Source: CAYQUC01 sp964420605
Lineage (GTDB): Bacteria > Pseudomonadota > Gammaproteobacteria > UBA6429 > Thiohalophilaceae
Reading direction: 5' to 3'
NCBI GenBank assembly: GCA_964420605.1
Contig: CAYQUC010000007.1
Span: 1 to 64,000 of the forward strand
Length of the DNA: 64,000 bases
The notes below the pieces were generated by a model. It was given only the letters and a program-made list of their open reading frames with translations. It did no database searches and was not told where the DNA came from. The position numbers and the translations under genes are program-made. Positions 25,713 to 35,677 of this stretch are shown here, one piece after another; positions within the stretch are counted from its first letter, which is position 1; every line of letters starts with the position of its first letter.

Positions 25713-26801
25713 TTGATCATTGATCGCTATATTATAAAAGAAATAGTGTTGACCTTTTTTGGGGTCACTTTTATTTTATTGCTGATTTTCCTGAGTGCAT
25801 TGTTACTTCGTCTATTTGATGATGCCGCGCGTGGCTTGTTCCATGTCAATACAATTGTGTTGCTAATGGGGTTTAAAAGTATTGGTAATTTAGTTTTTAT
25901 ATTGCCGTTAGCGATGTATCTTTCGATAATACTCGCGCTGAGTCGTTTGTATAAAGATAATGAGATGGCAGCACTGGCCGCAAGCGGTATTGGCGAGTTA
26001 AAAGTATTACGTTCAGTTATCGTACTGTCAGTTGTATTTGCCGCATTTGTTGGTTTTTTGACCTTGGTAATCGCGCCGTGGGCACAACACCATACCGATG
26101 TGATTGTGGCAACCTCCAAAGTATCATCAGAAATCAAAGGTATTAGTCCAGGTCGTTTTCGTGATTTATCGGCAGGCAGAGGTACATTGTATGTACAGCA
26201 TGTTAGCGAAGATAAATCTCAGCTAAAAAATATTTTTGTACAGTCCAATAATGAAGAAGGCGATATTATTATTACGGCAGAATCGGGTTATAAGTTTATT
26301 GATGAAGAAACCGGTGATGATTTTATTGAACTTGCCAATGGTTATCGTTATCAAGGTAACCCGGGTGATAAAAATTACTCAATTGTTCATTTTGAAAAAC
26401 ATGGAATACGTATCAGAAAAAAACCACCTAAAGATATTTATTATCATAAGTTAGCGACTAAAACCTCTACATTGCTGGCTTCATCGGCACTAAAAGATAA
26501 AATCGAATTAGATTCTCGAATTTCATTTATATTTTTATGTTTAGTTTTATCAATATTAGCGGTGCCATTGAGCCGTACATCACCACGGCAAGGTCAATAT
26601 GCAAAATTAACAATAGCGATATTAATTTATATATCGTATGCAAATCTATTAAATATAAACCGAGTGTGGTTAGAAAAAGGCAGTATTCCGATTGAAGCAA
26701 GTTATTGGTGGTTACACTTGGTTATGTTTATCATTGCTATGCTGTTTATATTGAAACAATCCGGGATTCGTTACATTTTTCATAAGAGAATGAAAATATA
26801 A
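25713..26801 (+). CDS. lptF: LPS export ABC transporter permease LptF
   Basis: One of two permeases of the LptB2FGC complex that pulls lipopolysaccharide from the inner membrane. 362 residues (366 in E. coli). It shows the expected six membrane helices (three at each end) around a periplasmic beta-jellyroll domain (about 125-265). The opening IIDRYIIKEIV is family-typical, so the TTG at 25713 is the start, with GGA about nine bases upstream. The stop abuts the lptG ATG with no gap, so the two are translationally coupled. Confidence 0.93.
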   Translation: MIIDRYIIKEIVLTFFGVTFILLLIFLSALLLRLFDDAARGLFHVNTIVLLMGFKSIGNLVFILPLAMYLSIILALSRLYKDNEMAALAASGIGELKVLRSVIVLSVVFAAFVGFLTLVIAPWAQHHTDVIVATSKVSSEIKGISPGRFRDLSAGRGTLYVQHVSEDKSQLKNIFVQSNNEEGDIIITAESGYKFIDEETGDDFIELANGYRYQGNPGDKNYSIVHFEKHGIRIRKKPPKDIYYHKLATKTSTLLASSALKDKIELDSRISFIFLCLVLSILAVPLSRTSPRQGQYAKLTIAILIYISYANLLNINRVWLEKGSIPIEASYWWLHLVMFIIAMLFILKQSGIRYIFHKRMKI

Positions 26802-27869
26802 ATGATAATTTTAGATCACTATATTAGACGGGTTGTTGTTGGTAATATCGCAATTGTAATTTTGGTATTAACGTCGTTATTTGCTGTCATTAATTTTAGT
26901 GGTGAGTTTAGTAAAATCGGCCAAGGTAATTATACCATTTGGCTAGCGATTCAATATACGCTTTTAACATTACCAACTCAAGCATACGAATTTATTCCAG
27001 TTGCATCATTACTGGGCGTTATGATTGGAATGGGGACATTAGCTAATCGTAGTGAATTAATTGTTATTCGAGCATCCGGAATTACCTTAAACCGAATTAC
27101 AATCTCAGTACTCAAAGCAGCATTTATTGTCATTATTATTGGTTTTATTATTGGCGAATTTGTAGCGCCTAGTTCTAAACAATATGGACAACAATTATGG
27201 CTTAAAGCGCTAAATAAAAATGCGAGTTTAAATACCCACTCAGGATTATGGATGCGTGATGCAGATAAATATGTTCATGTTCAAAGCGTTAGTTCGTCTG
27301 GAAAATTGTCCGGTATTGAGATATTTACATTTGATGATAACTACAATATGAAGCTTGCAACATCAGCGGAATCTGCCACCTACAGCGTAGATGACGGTTG
27401 GTTATTAAATAATGTTAAAAGAAGTTTTATTGATAAAAATGACATTAAAGTTGAGTTTTTAAAAGTATTACACCTAGAAAACCTACTACCCCCCGATGTT
27501 ATAAAAATCGTGAGTATTGAACCTGCCATGTTATCGGTATGGAAGTTGTATAATTACATACAATATTTGAAGACCAATGGTCTCGATATATCTCAATATG
27601 AACTTACATTTTGGAATAAAATAGTGATTCCACTGTCAATTTTTGCAATGGTAATGTTAGCGATGCCATTTATTTTTGGCCTAGGTCGAGGCACCAGTAC
27701 TGGAAAACGAATCGTCATTGGTTTCTTAATGGGCGTTGCGTTTTTTATTGGTAACCGATTAATAGGGCAAGCGGGGATTGCAAATAACATTCATCCTATC
27801 TTTAGCGCTGTCACACCATCGCTTCTCATTATTATCGTATCATCATGGCTGCTGCATAAAAGACGATAA
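26802..27869 (+). CDS. lptG: LPS export ABC transporter permease LptG
   Basis: Partner permease of LptF in LPS export. 355 residues (360 in E. coli), with six membrane helices framing a periplasmic domain (about 130-260). The opening ILDHYIRR and the late GRGTSTGKRIVIG segment are characteristic. The ATG follows the lptF stop directly. Its 3' end lies five bases from the convergent thioredoxin-like gene, leaving no room for a separate terminator. Confidence 0.93.
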   Translation: MIILDHYIRRVVVGNIAIVILVLTSLFAVINFSGEFSKIGQGNYTIWLAIQYTLLTLPTQAYEFIPVASLLGVMIGMGTLANRSELIVIRASGITLNRITISVLKAAFIVIIIGFIIGEFVAPSSKQYGQQLWLKALNKNASLNTHSGLWMRDADKYVHVQSVSSSGKLSGIEIFTFDDNYNMKLATSAESATYSVDDGWLLNNVKRSFIDKNDIKVEFLKVLHLENLLPPDVIKIVSIEPAMLSVWKLYNYIQYLKTNGLDISQYELTFWNKIVIPLSIFAMVMLAMPFIFGLGRGTSTGKRIVIGFLMGVAFFIGNRLIGQAGIANNIHPIFSAVTPSLLIIIVSSWLLHKRR

Positions 27870-27874
27870 TAACT

Positions 27875-28951
27875 TTATTTTGAAGGTATGCTACTGCCTT
27901 TATAACCCCAGATATCAACATTGACACCAGACTCTACAAAGTGCTCCGCTCGTTTAGACAAATAACGTTGAAAGCTGGGTTGTTTTTGATAGCTGTCACT
28001 GAGTACATAGTGAAAAATTCCTTGAGTGTGAAAAGTCTTGAAAAAAGCTTCTGATCGTATAATTTCTTTTCCTTGCGCATTAAACACAATCAATGTCGGT
28101 GCATATTTCACATCGTATTTTTTGGCGAGTTCACGAGCTGTTGTTTTGATACCGTGCAAATCAGTGATGGGGGTTTGAGCCCACATGTCGAGTTGTATTA
28201 TTGAGAATTGCGTAATAATATTTTGAGTTGATTTTTCAGATAATACTTTCTCATGAAGTAACAAGCAATTTGGGCAATCTTTTTGCTCAAATAATAGTGC
28301 AAAAGGTTTTTTTGAAGAATTAGTGACCAGTTTTGATAGGTTATAAGGCGGTTTATTAAAATAAGTTTCAGTGATAATTTTGCCGCTGTTTTTGCTATTA
28401 GGCTTATGTTTGGCAACATAGTCTCGATATGAAATTGTGTTTTCTTGTTTATCTGCAACCCAGTCTATTGCGACTTTAAATCGATCGGGGGGTAGATAAC
28501 CGTTTAAACGGAGTATTATTTTACCTTTTTCATTAAAAAAAAGAATTGTTGGCGTAAATTGTACTTTAAGCGCACTAGCAAAACTTTTTTCTGTATAGGT
28601 CTGACTTCCAATATTTACAATTTCACGATCGCCCCACATATTCATGGAAACTACATCAAAGTTTTTTCGTACTTTTTGTTCAATATCTTTTTGGGCTAAA
28701 TTTCGCTCAACTAAGGCATTGCAATAGGGGCAACCTGGTTGGTGAAAAATTAGCATTAAACGTTTTTGTTTTTTTGCTGCCTCTGAAACATCGTCGTTGA
28801 GATCCAGAAAACCCTCTTTGAACCACTTAGGGTATTCAGTTGGTTTTGCGCCGTCATAACTTGCTTTTTCTTCAGCAGATAAGGCGCTAGCAAAACTAAA
28901 AATACATAATGTGATGAGCAGGCTATTAATATTGTTTACTAATTTAATCAC
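27875..28951 (-). CDS. Periplasmic protein with two thioredoxin-fold domains
   Basis: A 358-residue exported protein (signal peptide about 1-26, ending ALSA-E). Two thioredoxin-like domains follow: the first (about 50-170) with CPYC at 74-77 and a cis-Pro loop FTPT (132-135), the second (about 200-315) with CPNC at 226-229 and the loop YAPT. Both lack the WCGPC of classical thioredoxin and resemble the thioredoxin-like proteins near sox or cytochrome maturation genes. Plausible tasks are reducing periplasmic disulfides or handling protein-bound sulfur. A duplicated, dual-active-site arrangement in one chain is unusual. It is convergent with lptG. Confidence 0.8.
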   Translation of the reverse strand: MIKLVNNINSLLITLCIFSFASALSAEEKASYDGAKPTEYPKWFKEGFLDLNDDVSEAAKKQKRLMLIFHQPGCPYCNALVERNLAQKDIEQKVRKNFDVVSMNMWGDREIVNIGSQTYTEKSFASALKVQFTPTILFFNEKGKIILRLNGYLPPDRFKVAIDWVADKQENTISYRDYVAKHKPNSKNSGKIITETYFNKPPYNLSKLVTNSSKKPFALLFEQKDCPNCLLLHEKVLSEKSTQNIITQFSIIQLDMWAQTPITDLHGIKTTARELAKKYDVKYAPTLIVFNAQGKEIIRSEAFFKTFHTQGIFHYVLSDSYQKQPSFQRYLSKRAEHFVESGVNVDIWGYKGSSIPSK

Positions 28952-29024
28952 GCTATGACCCTCAATAATATTCCGCTATACGATTTATGATGAACTAACT
29001 TGATAATAGTTCAAATTTGAGCAG

Positions 29025-29543
29025 TTAATTAACATGGACTATGCTTGATTCGGTAAATTTATCACGCCACAGAAAGTATTGGTTGTCCATAATTAACCAA
29101 ATTATTCCAATTAACACTAAAACACCTTTGGGCAAAATAAACAACCAACTCATTGGAGGCCCGATATCCGGTGCTTCTGGCAACACAATTTTAACAATAC
29201 CGAGCAAAATACATAGCCATGCAGGCAGTCCGGTTATAAAGCGTAATAGCGACTGCATTAAGGTGACAGACGAGCCATCAATACGTTGTAAACGAATTTT
29301 CCAGGCACGCATTCCTAGTGTTTGACCACCATGGGTCCAAAACCATGAAAAAAACACGAAACATACCAGAAACAAGTAGGTGGTGAATAGCGGATTTCCG
29401 GCTGTGATCGATTCACCGCGAGTGACTGCGGTAGCAACACCGGTAGCCACGAATAATACCGCGATTAATAGTAAACCATCATAGATCATGGCGGCTAGCC
29501 GGCGAAATAGCAGAAAGTTGTTTAATTTGTTTGTTGAATTCAT
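29025..29543 (-). CDS. RDD-family membrane protein
   Basis: A 172-residue protein with four predicted membrane helices. The first helix carries the family's Arg-Asp pattern (Arg14-Arg15 and Asp22 in RRLAAMIYDG), and the middle has the GMRAWKIRLQR segment typical of RDD proteins. Members have been linked to ion or solute transport, but most have no assigned role. It precedes the thioredoxin-like gene by 73 bases on the same strand. Confidence 0.85.
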   Translation of the reverse strand: MNSTNKLNNFLLFRRLAAMIYDGLLLIAVLFVATGVATAVTRGESITAGNPLFTTYLFLVCFVFFSWFWTHGGQTLGMRAWKIRLQRIDGSSVTLMQSLLRFITGLPAWLCILLGIVKIVLPEAPDIGPPMSWLFILPKGVLVLIGIIWLIMDNQYFLWRDKFTESSIVHVN

Positions 29544-29730
29544 GTACGACTATCACAATTTAGAAAAAGGTAATAATAATGAATTTTGAACGAAGTATCC
29601 ATTCACTATATTTAATTATTATGTGTGGATAAAAAAATTAAAGCATTAATCACTGCATTCTTACTGGCTTTATTGGCTATAGTTAAGTAATGGCTAGCGA
29701 TAAAATATAAAATAATAATGGAAAGTACTT

Positions 29731-30087
29731 ATGTCAGTATACCAAACTTTAGCTCGATTACCTGGCGTTTTTGCGGCTGGTGAATATTCATACCGAGGTG
29801 ATCGGTATTCATACGAAGGCCAGATGACCGATGAAATGGCTAAAATGGCTTCAATTATGTGTCGGTCAACCTCCTTAGCCGTTCATATGCAAGTTAACAT
29901 GATGAAAACACTTGGTACCGATTGTGGTTGCTCACCTTCGCGAGGATGGGTGGTTAATGGTACGGATTTTACCGTCTGTGTTATTGGGAATAATTTTTGT
30001 TTCTTAAATAATAAGGATTCGTCATTAAATGAAGTAATGTCAATGCTACTGGATGCAGTTGATATGACAAATGACTTCAAAATTTAA
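29731..30087 (+). CDS. DUF2173-like protein, copy 1 of 3
   Basis: A 118-residue soluble protein. The opening ARLPGVFAAGEYSYRGD, the middle MTDEMAKMASIMCRS and the late FTVCVIGNNFCFLNN segments fit DUF2173, a small family I know mainly from sulfur-oxidising and other chemolithotrophic proteobacteria, related by fold to roadblock/LC7 proteins. This copy has five cysteines, including Cys-Gly-Cys (about 65-67). It heads a run of three related genes on the same strand. Function unknown; a link to sulfur metabolism is inference from taxon and context. Confidence 0.7.
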   Translation: MSVYQTLARLPGVFAAGEYSYRGDRYSYEGQMTDEMAKMASIMCRSTSLAVHMQVNMMKTLGTDCGCSPSRGWVVNGTDFTVCVIGNNFCFLNNKDSSLNEVMSMLLDAVDMTNDFKI

Positions 30088-30129
30088 TTTTATGTGATTT
30101 CGGCAGTTACTAATTTTTCGGAGAAAATA

Positions 30130-30468
30130 ATGGTAGAAATAACAAATTTAATGACATTAAAGGGTGCAATTGGGGCATTTAAAATGAATGAGAGTGGCGA
30201 ATTACTCGAGCATGAGGTCAGTAGTGGCGGCGAATTAACTGAGACCATACTTGACTTATTATGCCATGTTTGTGTTGCGAACATGGCTATTGCCACAATG
30301 CAGGCACGAGGATGGGAGAAAATGACAGGCATGGAAGGATTTTATCCAATCAATGGTTTTTCTTTAGTGGGTTTTGACTGGACGGCGATAGTGAATGGTG
30401 AATTTGGTGTGGTAATATCAAATAAGGACACAGATTTTGAAGCGGCCTATTCACTGCTAAACAGTTAG
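30130..30468 (+). CDS. DUF2173-like protein, copy 2 of 3
   Basis: A 112-residue protein. The ATG at 30130 has GGAG six bases upstream, preferred to a GTG at 30094 in the same frame. It keeps the family layout: LMTLKGAIGAFKM opening, helix with Cys-His-Val-Cys, GWEKMTGMEGFYPINGF, and a closing VVISNKDTDFEAAYSLL helix. It is the most divergent of the three and has two cysteines. Gap to copy 1 is 42 bases, to copy 3 is 10 bases, so the trio is one operon. Confidence 0.68.
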   Translation: MVEITNLMTLKGAIGAFKMNESGELLEHEVSSGGELTETILDLLCHVCVANMAIATMQARGWEKMTGMEGFYPINGFSLVGFDWTAIVNGEFGVVISNKDTDFEAAYSLLNS

Positions 30469-30478
30469 GACAACTACA

Positions 30479-30811
30479 ATGATAAGAAAATTATTAGCTA
30501 TCGATGGTGTTATGGTCATTTGTTCTTTTCATGATGATGGCGCATTTGTCGAAGGTCACGGTTTAATGGACGATGATCAAATGATCGGACTAGCCAGTTT
30601 TGCTCATGATTATAAAAGAATCATTCAGGGCAATGCGGATCAATTATCAATGTTTACCCAAATGTCAGGCTGGACACCACCAGGAGCTTGGATTGTTAGG
30701 GGCCCAGTAACGTCAATCTGTAGTGTCGGCAATGTTGTTTGTGTTATTAACAATGAAGAAACGTCGTTAAATGAGTTAATGTCCGAATTATCCGAAGCAG
30801 CGCATTTCTGA
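30479..30811 (+). CDS. DUF2173-like protein, copy 3 of 3
   Basis: A 110-residue protein with LLAIDGVMVICSFHDDGAF opening, a HGLMDDDQMIGLASFAHD helix, MSGWTPPGAWIVRGP and a final SLNELMSELSEAA helix. The central Gly-Trp-x-Pro-Pro-Gly and the late short helix align with copy 1. All three open with a hydrophobic strand followed by a charged turn, as expected for a roadblock-like fold that forms dimers, so the copies could heterodimerise. Likely co-transcribed with copies 1 and 2. Confidence 0.7.
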   Translation: MIRKLLAIDGVMVICSFHDDGAFVEGHGLMDDDQMIGLASFAHDYKRIIQGNADQLSMFTQMSGWTPPGAWIVRGPVTSICSVGNVVCVINNEETSLNELMSELSEAAHF

Positions 30812-30953
30812 AATAAAGTTTCTTGAAGCTAATTAGTATTGTAAAAATTAGTTTACCTTCCTTGAACGAGTGATTGCGATATTTGGACTTTGTCTAGATT
30901 TATTTAAACGTTAATACTCTTAATAGTGTAAAAATTCACCAGTTTAAAATTAT

Positions 30954-30983
30954 TTTTCATTCAATTGCTTGTCCCGTTATAAT
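30954..30983 (+). promoter_or_regulatory. Candidate promoter of the Sel1 lipoprotein gene
   Basis: TATAAT (30978-30983) with a weak -35 TTTTCA (30954-30959) at 18 bases. The -10 is flanked by a short CCGT/ACGG inverted repeat (30974-30987), which could be an operator. The gene starts at 31096. Confidence 0.35.
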
Positions 30984-31095
30984 ACGGTTATTTATTTTGT
31001 TATTTTTTCAAATATTTATTGCGCTTAGAAATCTACTGGCTATGCTTACGACAATATTTTGAAAAGATGTTTATATCACAACAGGTAGATATCGA

Positions 31096-31653
31096 ATGAT
31101 TTTTAACAAACTTGCCCTAAAAGTTCTTTTACTTTTAATCGTATTAACTATTTCAGCATGTGATTCACCTCCATCAGAGGTTTCTATAAAAATTCAACAA
31201 GATATTGTTGACCTTAATAAATCAACACTTAGTATTTCGAGTTCGGATTTACGCTTTAGAAGTTACCGGTTAATGGCAAAAAAAGGTAATTCTGAGGCAA
31301 TGGTTGAATTAGCAAATTCCTATTTGTACGAAGAAAATATTCGTCCGTTTAATGAAAAGAAAGCGATGAAATGGCTGTCTAAGTCGGCTTTGATTGGAAA
31401 CCCTCATGCATCATCGGAGCTTGCAGAAATTTATTCTGAAGGTTTATATGATGGTGAAGGTAATGTTCGTATTAAAAGTGATAAGGAAACAAGCTTGATG
31501 TGGTCGTATATTGCAAGTGAGCAAAGTAAAAACTTGTCCGATAAAGAAATTATTCTAGTTAGTCTCGATACTAATAAAACCGATAAATTTCAACAAATGG
31601 CCAAACGGGCAAAACAACGCGCCGAGCAATGGCTATCGGCAAATAATACCTAA
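31096..31653 (+). CDS. Lipoprotein with Sel1-like repeats
   Basis: A 185-residue protein. A lipobox ending ISAC puts the lipidated Cys at residue 22, with Asp at +2, a residue that keeps lipoproteins in the inner membrane in E. coli. About residues 70-150 hold two Sel1/TPR-like helical repeats (SEAMVELANSYLY, EKKAMKWLSKSA, NPHASSELAEIYSEG). Such proteins usually act as protein-binding scaffolds. It lies alone upstream of purL, in the same direction, with about 120 bases between. Confidence 0.75.
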   Translation: MIFNKLALKVLLLLIVLTISACDSPPSEVSIKIQQDIVDLNKSTLSISSSDLRFRSYRLMAKKGNSEAMVELANSYLYEENIRPFNEKKAMKWLSKSALIGNPHASSELAEIYSEGLYDGEGNVRIKSDKETSLMWSYIASEQSKNLSDKEIILVSLDTNKTDKFQQMAKRAKQRAEQWLSANNT

Positions 31654-31773
31654 CGGTAATTAATCAGCCTAAAATTTAACTGTCATATAGCCAAAATTAG
31701 TCATTTTATTATGGCTAGTCCGCCATGCTTCCAGTATTATTCATATTTAATCTAGCTCGGTGGAATCAGCGAT

Positions 31774-34700
31774 ATGTTAAGCCTGCGTGGTAGTAATGCC
31801 CTCTCAAATTTTCGACGAAACAACCTCCTAAAAAAATTACAACAGATAACGCCTGAAGTGCACGGTGTTCAAGCTTATTATGTCCATTTTATTAGTATTA
31901 ATAATGAGTTAAATGATAGAGAGTTAAGTCAATTATTATTATTACTCGATTCTACGAATGATTTAGACTGTAGTCGAGTTGAAAATACCTCGGTTACCGA
32001 GTTTATTATTGTACCGCGTCCAGGAACAATTTCACCATGGTCGAGTAAAGCGACTGATATCGCACATAATTGTGGTTTTGATTCTATTAACCGTATAGAA
32101 CGCGGTGTAATTTATCACCTTGAAGGATATTTAAATTCAGGTAGTAACGAAGTTAGTTTAGCTAGAACAAAATCATGTTTGCATGACCGCATGACTGAAA
32201 CGGTATTGTTGGATATAGATGCTGCAAATGATCTTTTTGTAGAATCTAACCCATCAGAATTGCAGAGTGTGGATATATTATCTGGACAGCATACAGCACT
32301 TCGTGAGGCTAACCTTACTTTGGGATTAGCGTTAGCCGATGATGAAATTGATTATTTAGTCGACAATTTTATTAAGCTAAAACGTAATCCCACTGATATT
32401 GAATTAATGATGTTTGCTCAAGCAAACTCAGAACATTGCCGTCATAAAATATTTAATGCTGATTGGATTATCGATAGCAAAAAGCAAGATATATCATTGT
32501 TTAATATGATCAGAAATACCTACAAGGTAAGTTCGAAAAATATATTATCGGCTTATCATGATAACTCCGCGGTGATGAGTGGAAATGTAGCGGAACGGTT
32601 TGTGCCTTCAAGCCATTCAAATCGGTATCATTACCAGCAAGAACCGGTTCATATCTTGATGAAAGTTGAAACTCATAATCATCCAACAGCAATATCACCT
32701 TTTGCAGGTGCTGCAACTGGCTCGGGTGGTGAGATTCGAGATGAGGGAGCAACTGGACGAGGCTCAAAACCGAAAGCCGGACTCTGTGGTTTTTCTGTTT
32801 CAAATTTGAATATCCCAGGAGCCGTTCAAGCCTGGGAAACCGATTATGGCAAGCCTGCCAGAATAGCGTCAGCGCTTGATATAATGCTCGATGGTCCAAT
32901 TGGAGCAGCCGCGTTTAATAATGAATTCGGTCGTCCAAATATTTGCGGTTACTTTAGGACCTATGAAGAACAAGTTCCTGGTGTTAGTGGTGATGAAGTT
33001 CGGGGCTATCATAAACCAATTATGTTAGCCGGTGGACTCGGTAATATTCGTGAACCTGATATTAAAAAAAATCAAATTCCAGCGGGTGCTAAATTATTGG
33101 TTATCGGTGGTCCGGCAATGCTGATTGGTTTGGGTGGTGGTGCGGCATCCAGTATGCAAACCGGTCAAAGTCATGAAGATTTAGACTTTGCCTCAGTTCA
33201 ACGAGGTAATCCAGAAATGGAACGGCGGGCACAGGAAGTTATTGATCGATGTGTTCAGATGAATGCGAGTAATCCTATTATTAGTATTCATGACGTTGGT
33301 GCGGGTGGCTTGTCCAATGCCATGCCGGAATTGGTGAATGATTGTGATCGCGGTGCAATATTTGATTTACGAGCAATACCAAACGATGAGCTAGGCATGT
33401 CACCATTAGATATCTGGTGCAATGAATCACAAGAACGTTATGTATTAGCAATATCAAATGAAAACTTAAATACGTTTATCCGCATCTGTGAACGAGAACG
33501 CTGTCCGTATGCCATTATTGGTCAAGCCACAAATGAAAAACAATTAATATTAAACGACAGCCATTTTGATAATACTCCAATTGATATTCCCATGGAGGTG
33601 CTATTAGGTAAGCCACCTAAGATGTTACGTGATGTCCAAAGCGTTAGTATTGACACACAAAAATTTAATCATCATGGTATTGATATTAAAGAAGCAGTTT
33701 ATCGTGTATTAAAATTACCAACGGTAGCGGATAAGTCATTTTTAATTACTATTGGTGATCGTTCCGTAACGGGGATGGTCACGCAAGATCAAATGGTTGG
33801 TCCGTGGCAAGTACCCGTGGCAGATGTTGCTGTAACCAGTAGTGGTTATCGAGGTTATACCGGTGAAGCCATGGCTGTTGGTGAACGTACACCGGTCGCG
33901 CTAATATCACACACTAGTTCAGCTCGACTAGCCGTGGCCGAAGCAATCACCAATATTGCAGCATCTAATATAGATGCAATTAGTGATATTGTATTATCTG
34001 CAAACTGGATGTCAGCCGCAGGTCATCCCGGTGAAGACAGTGGCTTGTTTGATGCGGTAAAAGCGGTGGGCATGGAATTATGTCCCGATTTGAAAATCAC
34101 CATACCTGTTGGTAAAGATTCAATGTCAATGAAAACCGTTTGGCAGGAAAACAACCAATCTAAAAGCGTCACGTCACCAATGTCATTAATCATTACCGCT
34201 TTTTCTCGCGTAACCGATGTGCGTAAAACATTAACGCCGCAGTTAAAAACAGATAAAGGCGAATCAAGTTTAATTTTAATTGATTTGGGAAATGGTCAAA
34301 ATAGACTTGGTGCTTCTTGTTTAGCTCAAGTTTATAAAAAAATAGGTGATAAACCGGCAGATTTAGATTCACCTAAATTATTAAAATCGTTTTTTGATGT
34401 TATTCAAGATTTGAATAATAAAAAGCTATTAATGGCATATCATGATCGCTCTGATGGTGGGTTATTGGCGACACTGACTGAAATGGCGTTTGCAGGACAC
34501 GTTGGTATTAATATTGATTTAAGCCCTCTTTCTGATGATATTACGGCAGTATTATTTAATGAAGAACTTGGCGCGGTAATTCAGGTTTTAAATTCTGAAC
34601 TTGCTAAGGTTGAAACTATCTTAAATAATTCAGACATTTCCAATTGTGTTGTTGGAAATTTAAATGACTCATTTGAGTTAAATATTAAGGCAAACACTAA

Positions 34701-35676
34701 CATTGTATTACAAGAGTCATTAATTGACTTAAGACAAGCATGGTCGCAAACAAGCTTTAAAATGCAATCCATTCGTGACAATGCCGAGTGTGCCAAACAA
34801 GAAAACGATTTATTAAATGATAAAAATAATCCGGGCTTACATGTTAATTTAAGTTTTGATCACACTATTGATATTTCAACACCATACCTTAATCTTGGTG
34901 CGCGACCCAGAGTTGCTATATTAAGAGAGCAGGGCGTTAATGGCCATGTTGAAATGGCATCAGCATTTGATCGGGTTGGTTTTGAAAGTGTCGATGTACA
35001 CATGAGCGATGTTATGTCAGGTGCTATCAGTTTCAATGACTTTTCTGGACTGGTTGCTTGTGGTGGTTTTTCATATGGTGATGTGCTTGGTGCCGGTGGT
35101 GGTTGGGCAAAATCAATTTTGTTCCATAATGAATTAAAAGAACAGTTTGAAACATTTTTTCATCGTGAAGATAGTTTTACATTGGGCGTTTGTAATGGTT
35201 GCCAAATGTTGTCTAATTTAAAACAATTAATACCTGGTGCAGAGCATTGGCCAGAATTCATTAAGAATACGTCAGAACAATTTGAAGCACGGTTTTCGTT
35301 AGTGAAAGTTCGCGATTCAAAATCTATTTTTCTAAAAGACATGCAAGATTCTGTTCTACCCATTACGGTTGCTCACGGTGAAGGACATGCACTGTTTTCG
35401 CCTTCTAGTTCAATTGAACAGATTTTGAGTGATAATACTGTGTGCTTACAATTTGTTGACAATAATGATGTACCGACTGAACACTACCCATTAAATCCTA
35501 ATGGTTCAGTCAATGGTATTACGGGGTTAACTACTAATGATGGACGCGTTACTATTATGATGCCGCATCCGGAACGGGTTTACCGAACTGTGCAAAATTC
35601 ATGGCATCCAGATGATTGGTCTGACGATGCGCCATGGTTGCGTATGTTCCAAAATGCGAGAGCGTGGGTAGATTGA
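31774..35676 (+). CDS. purL: Phosphoribosylformylglycinamidine synthase
   Basis: Large single-chain FGAM synthase of purine synthesis, cytoplasmic; ATP-dependent amide transfer from glutamine to FGAR. At 1300 residues it matches the gammaproteobacterial long form (1295). The N-terminal PurS-like part, two synthetase repeats and a C-terminal class I glutaminase are present. The glutaminase triad is Cys1140 (in GVCNGCQ), His1265 and Glu1267 (in HPER). ATG at 31774. The stop is one base from the next ATG, an ABC transporter gene. Confidence 0.97.
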   Translation: MLSLRGSNALSNFRRNNLLKKLQQITPEVHGVQAYYVHFISINNELNDRELSQLLLLLDSTNDLDCSRVENTSVTEFIIVPRPGTISPWSSKATDIAHNCGFDSINRIERGVIYHLEGYLNSGSNEVSLARTKSCLHDRMTETVLLDIDAANDLFVESNPSELQSVDILSGQHTALREANLTLGLALADDEIDYLVDNFIKLKRNPTDIELMMFAQANSEHCRHKIFNADWIIDSKKQDISLFNMIRNTYKVSSKNILSAYHDNSAVMSGNVAERFVPSSHSNRYHYQQEPVHILMKVETHNHPTAISPFAGAATGSGGEIRDEGATGRGSKPKAGLCGFSVSNLNIPGAVQAWETDYGKPARIASALDIMLDGPIGAAAFNNEFGRPNICGYFRTYEEQVPGVSGDEVRGYHKPIMLAGGLGNIREPDIKKNQIPAGAKLLVIGGPAMLIGLGGGAASSMQTGQSHEDLDFASVQRGNPEMERRAQEVIDRCVQMNASNPIISIHDVGAGGLSNAMPELVNDCDRGAIFDLRAIPNDELGMSPLDIWCNESQERYVLAISNENLNTFIRICERERCPYAIIGQATNEKQLILNDSHFDNTPIDIPMEVLLGKPPKMLRDVQSVSIDTQKFNHHGIDIKEAVYRVLKLPTVADKSFLITIGDRSVTGMVTQDQMVGPWQVPVADVAVTSSGYRGYTGEAMAVGERTPVALISHTSSARLAVAEAITNIAASNIDAISDIVLSANWMSAAGHPGEDSGLFDAVKAVGMELCPDLKITIPVGKDSMSMKTVWQENNQSKSVTSPMSLIITAFSRVTDVRKTLTPQLKTDKGESSLILIDLGNGQNRLGASCLAQVYKKIGDKPADLDSPKLLKSFFDVIQDLNNKKLLMAYHDRSDGGLLATLTEMAFAGHVGINIDLSPLSDDITAVLFNEELGAVIQVLNSELAKVETILNNSDISNCVVGNLNDSFELNIKANTNIVLQESLIDLRQAWSQTSFKMQSIRDNAECAKQENDLLNDKNNPGLHVNLSFDHTIDISTPYLNLGARPRVAILREQGVNGHVEMASAFDRVGFESVDVHMSDVMSGAISFNDFSGLVACGGFSYGDVLGAGGGWAKSILFHNELKEQFETFFHREDSFTLGVCNGCQMLSNLKQLIPGAEHWPEFIKNTSEQFEARFSLVKVRDSKSIFLKDMQDSVLPITVAHGEGHALFSPSSSIEQILSDNTVCLQFVDNNDVPTEHYPLNPNGSVNGITGLTTNDGRVTIMMPHPERVYRTVQNSWHPDDWSDDAPWLRMFQNARAWVD

Positions 35677-35677
35677 G

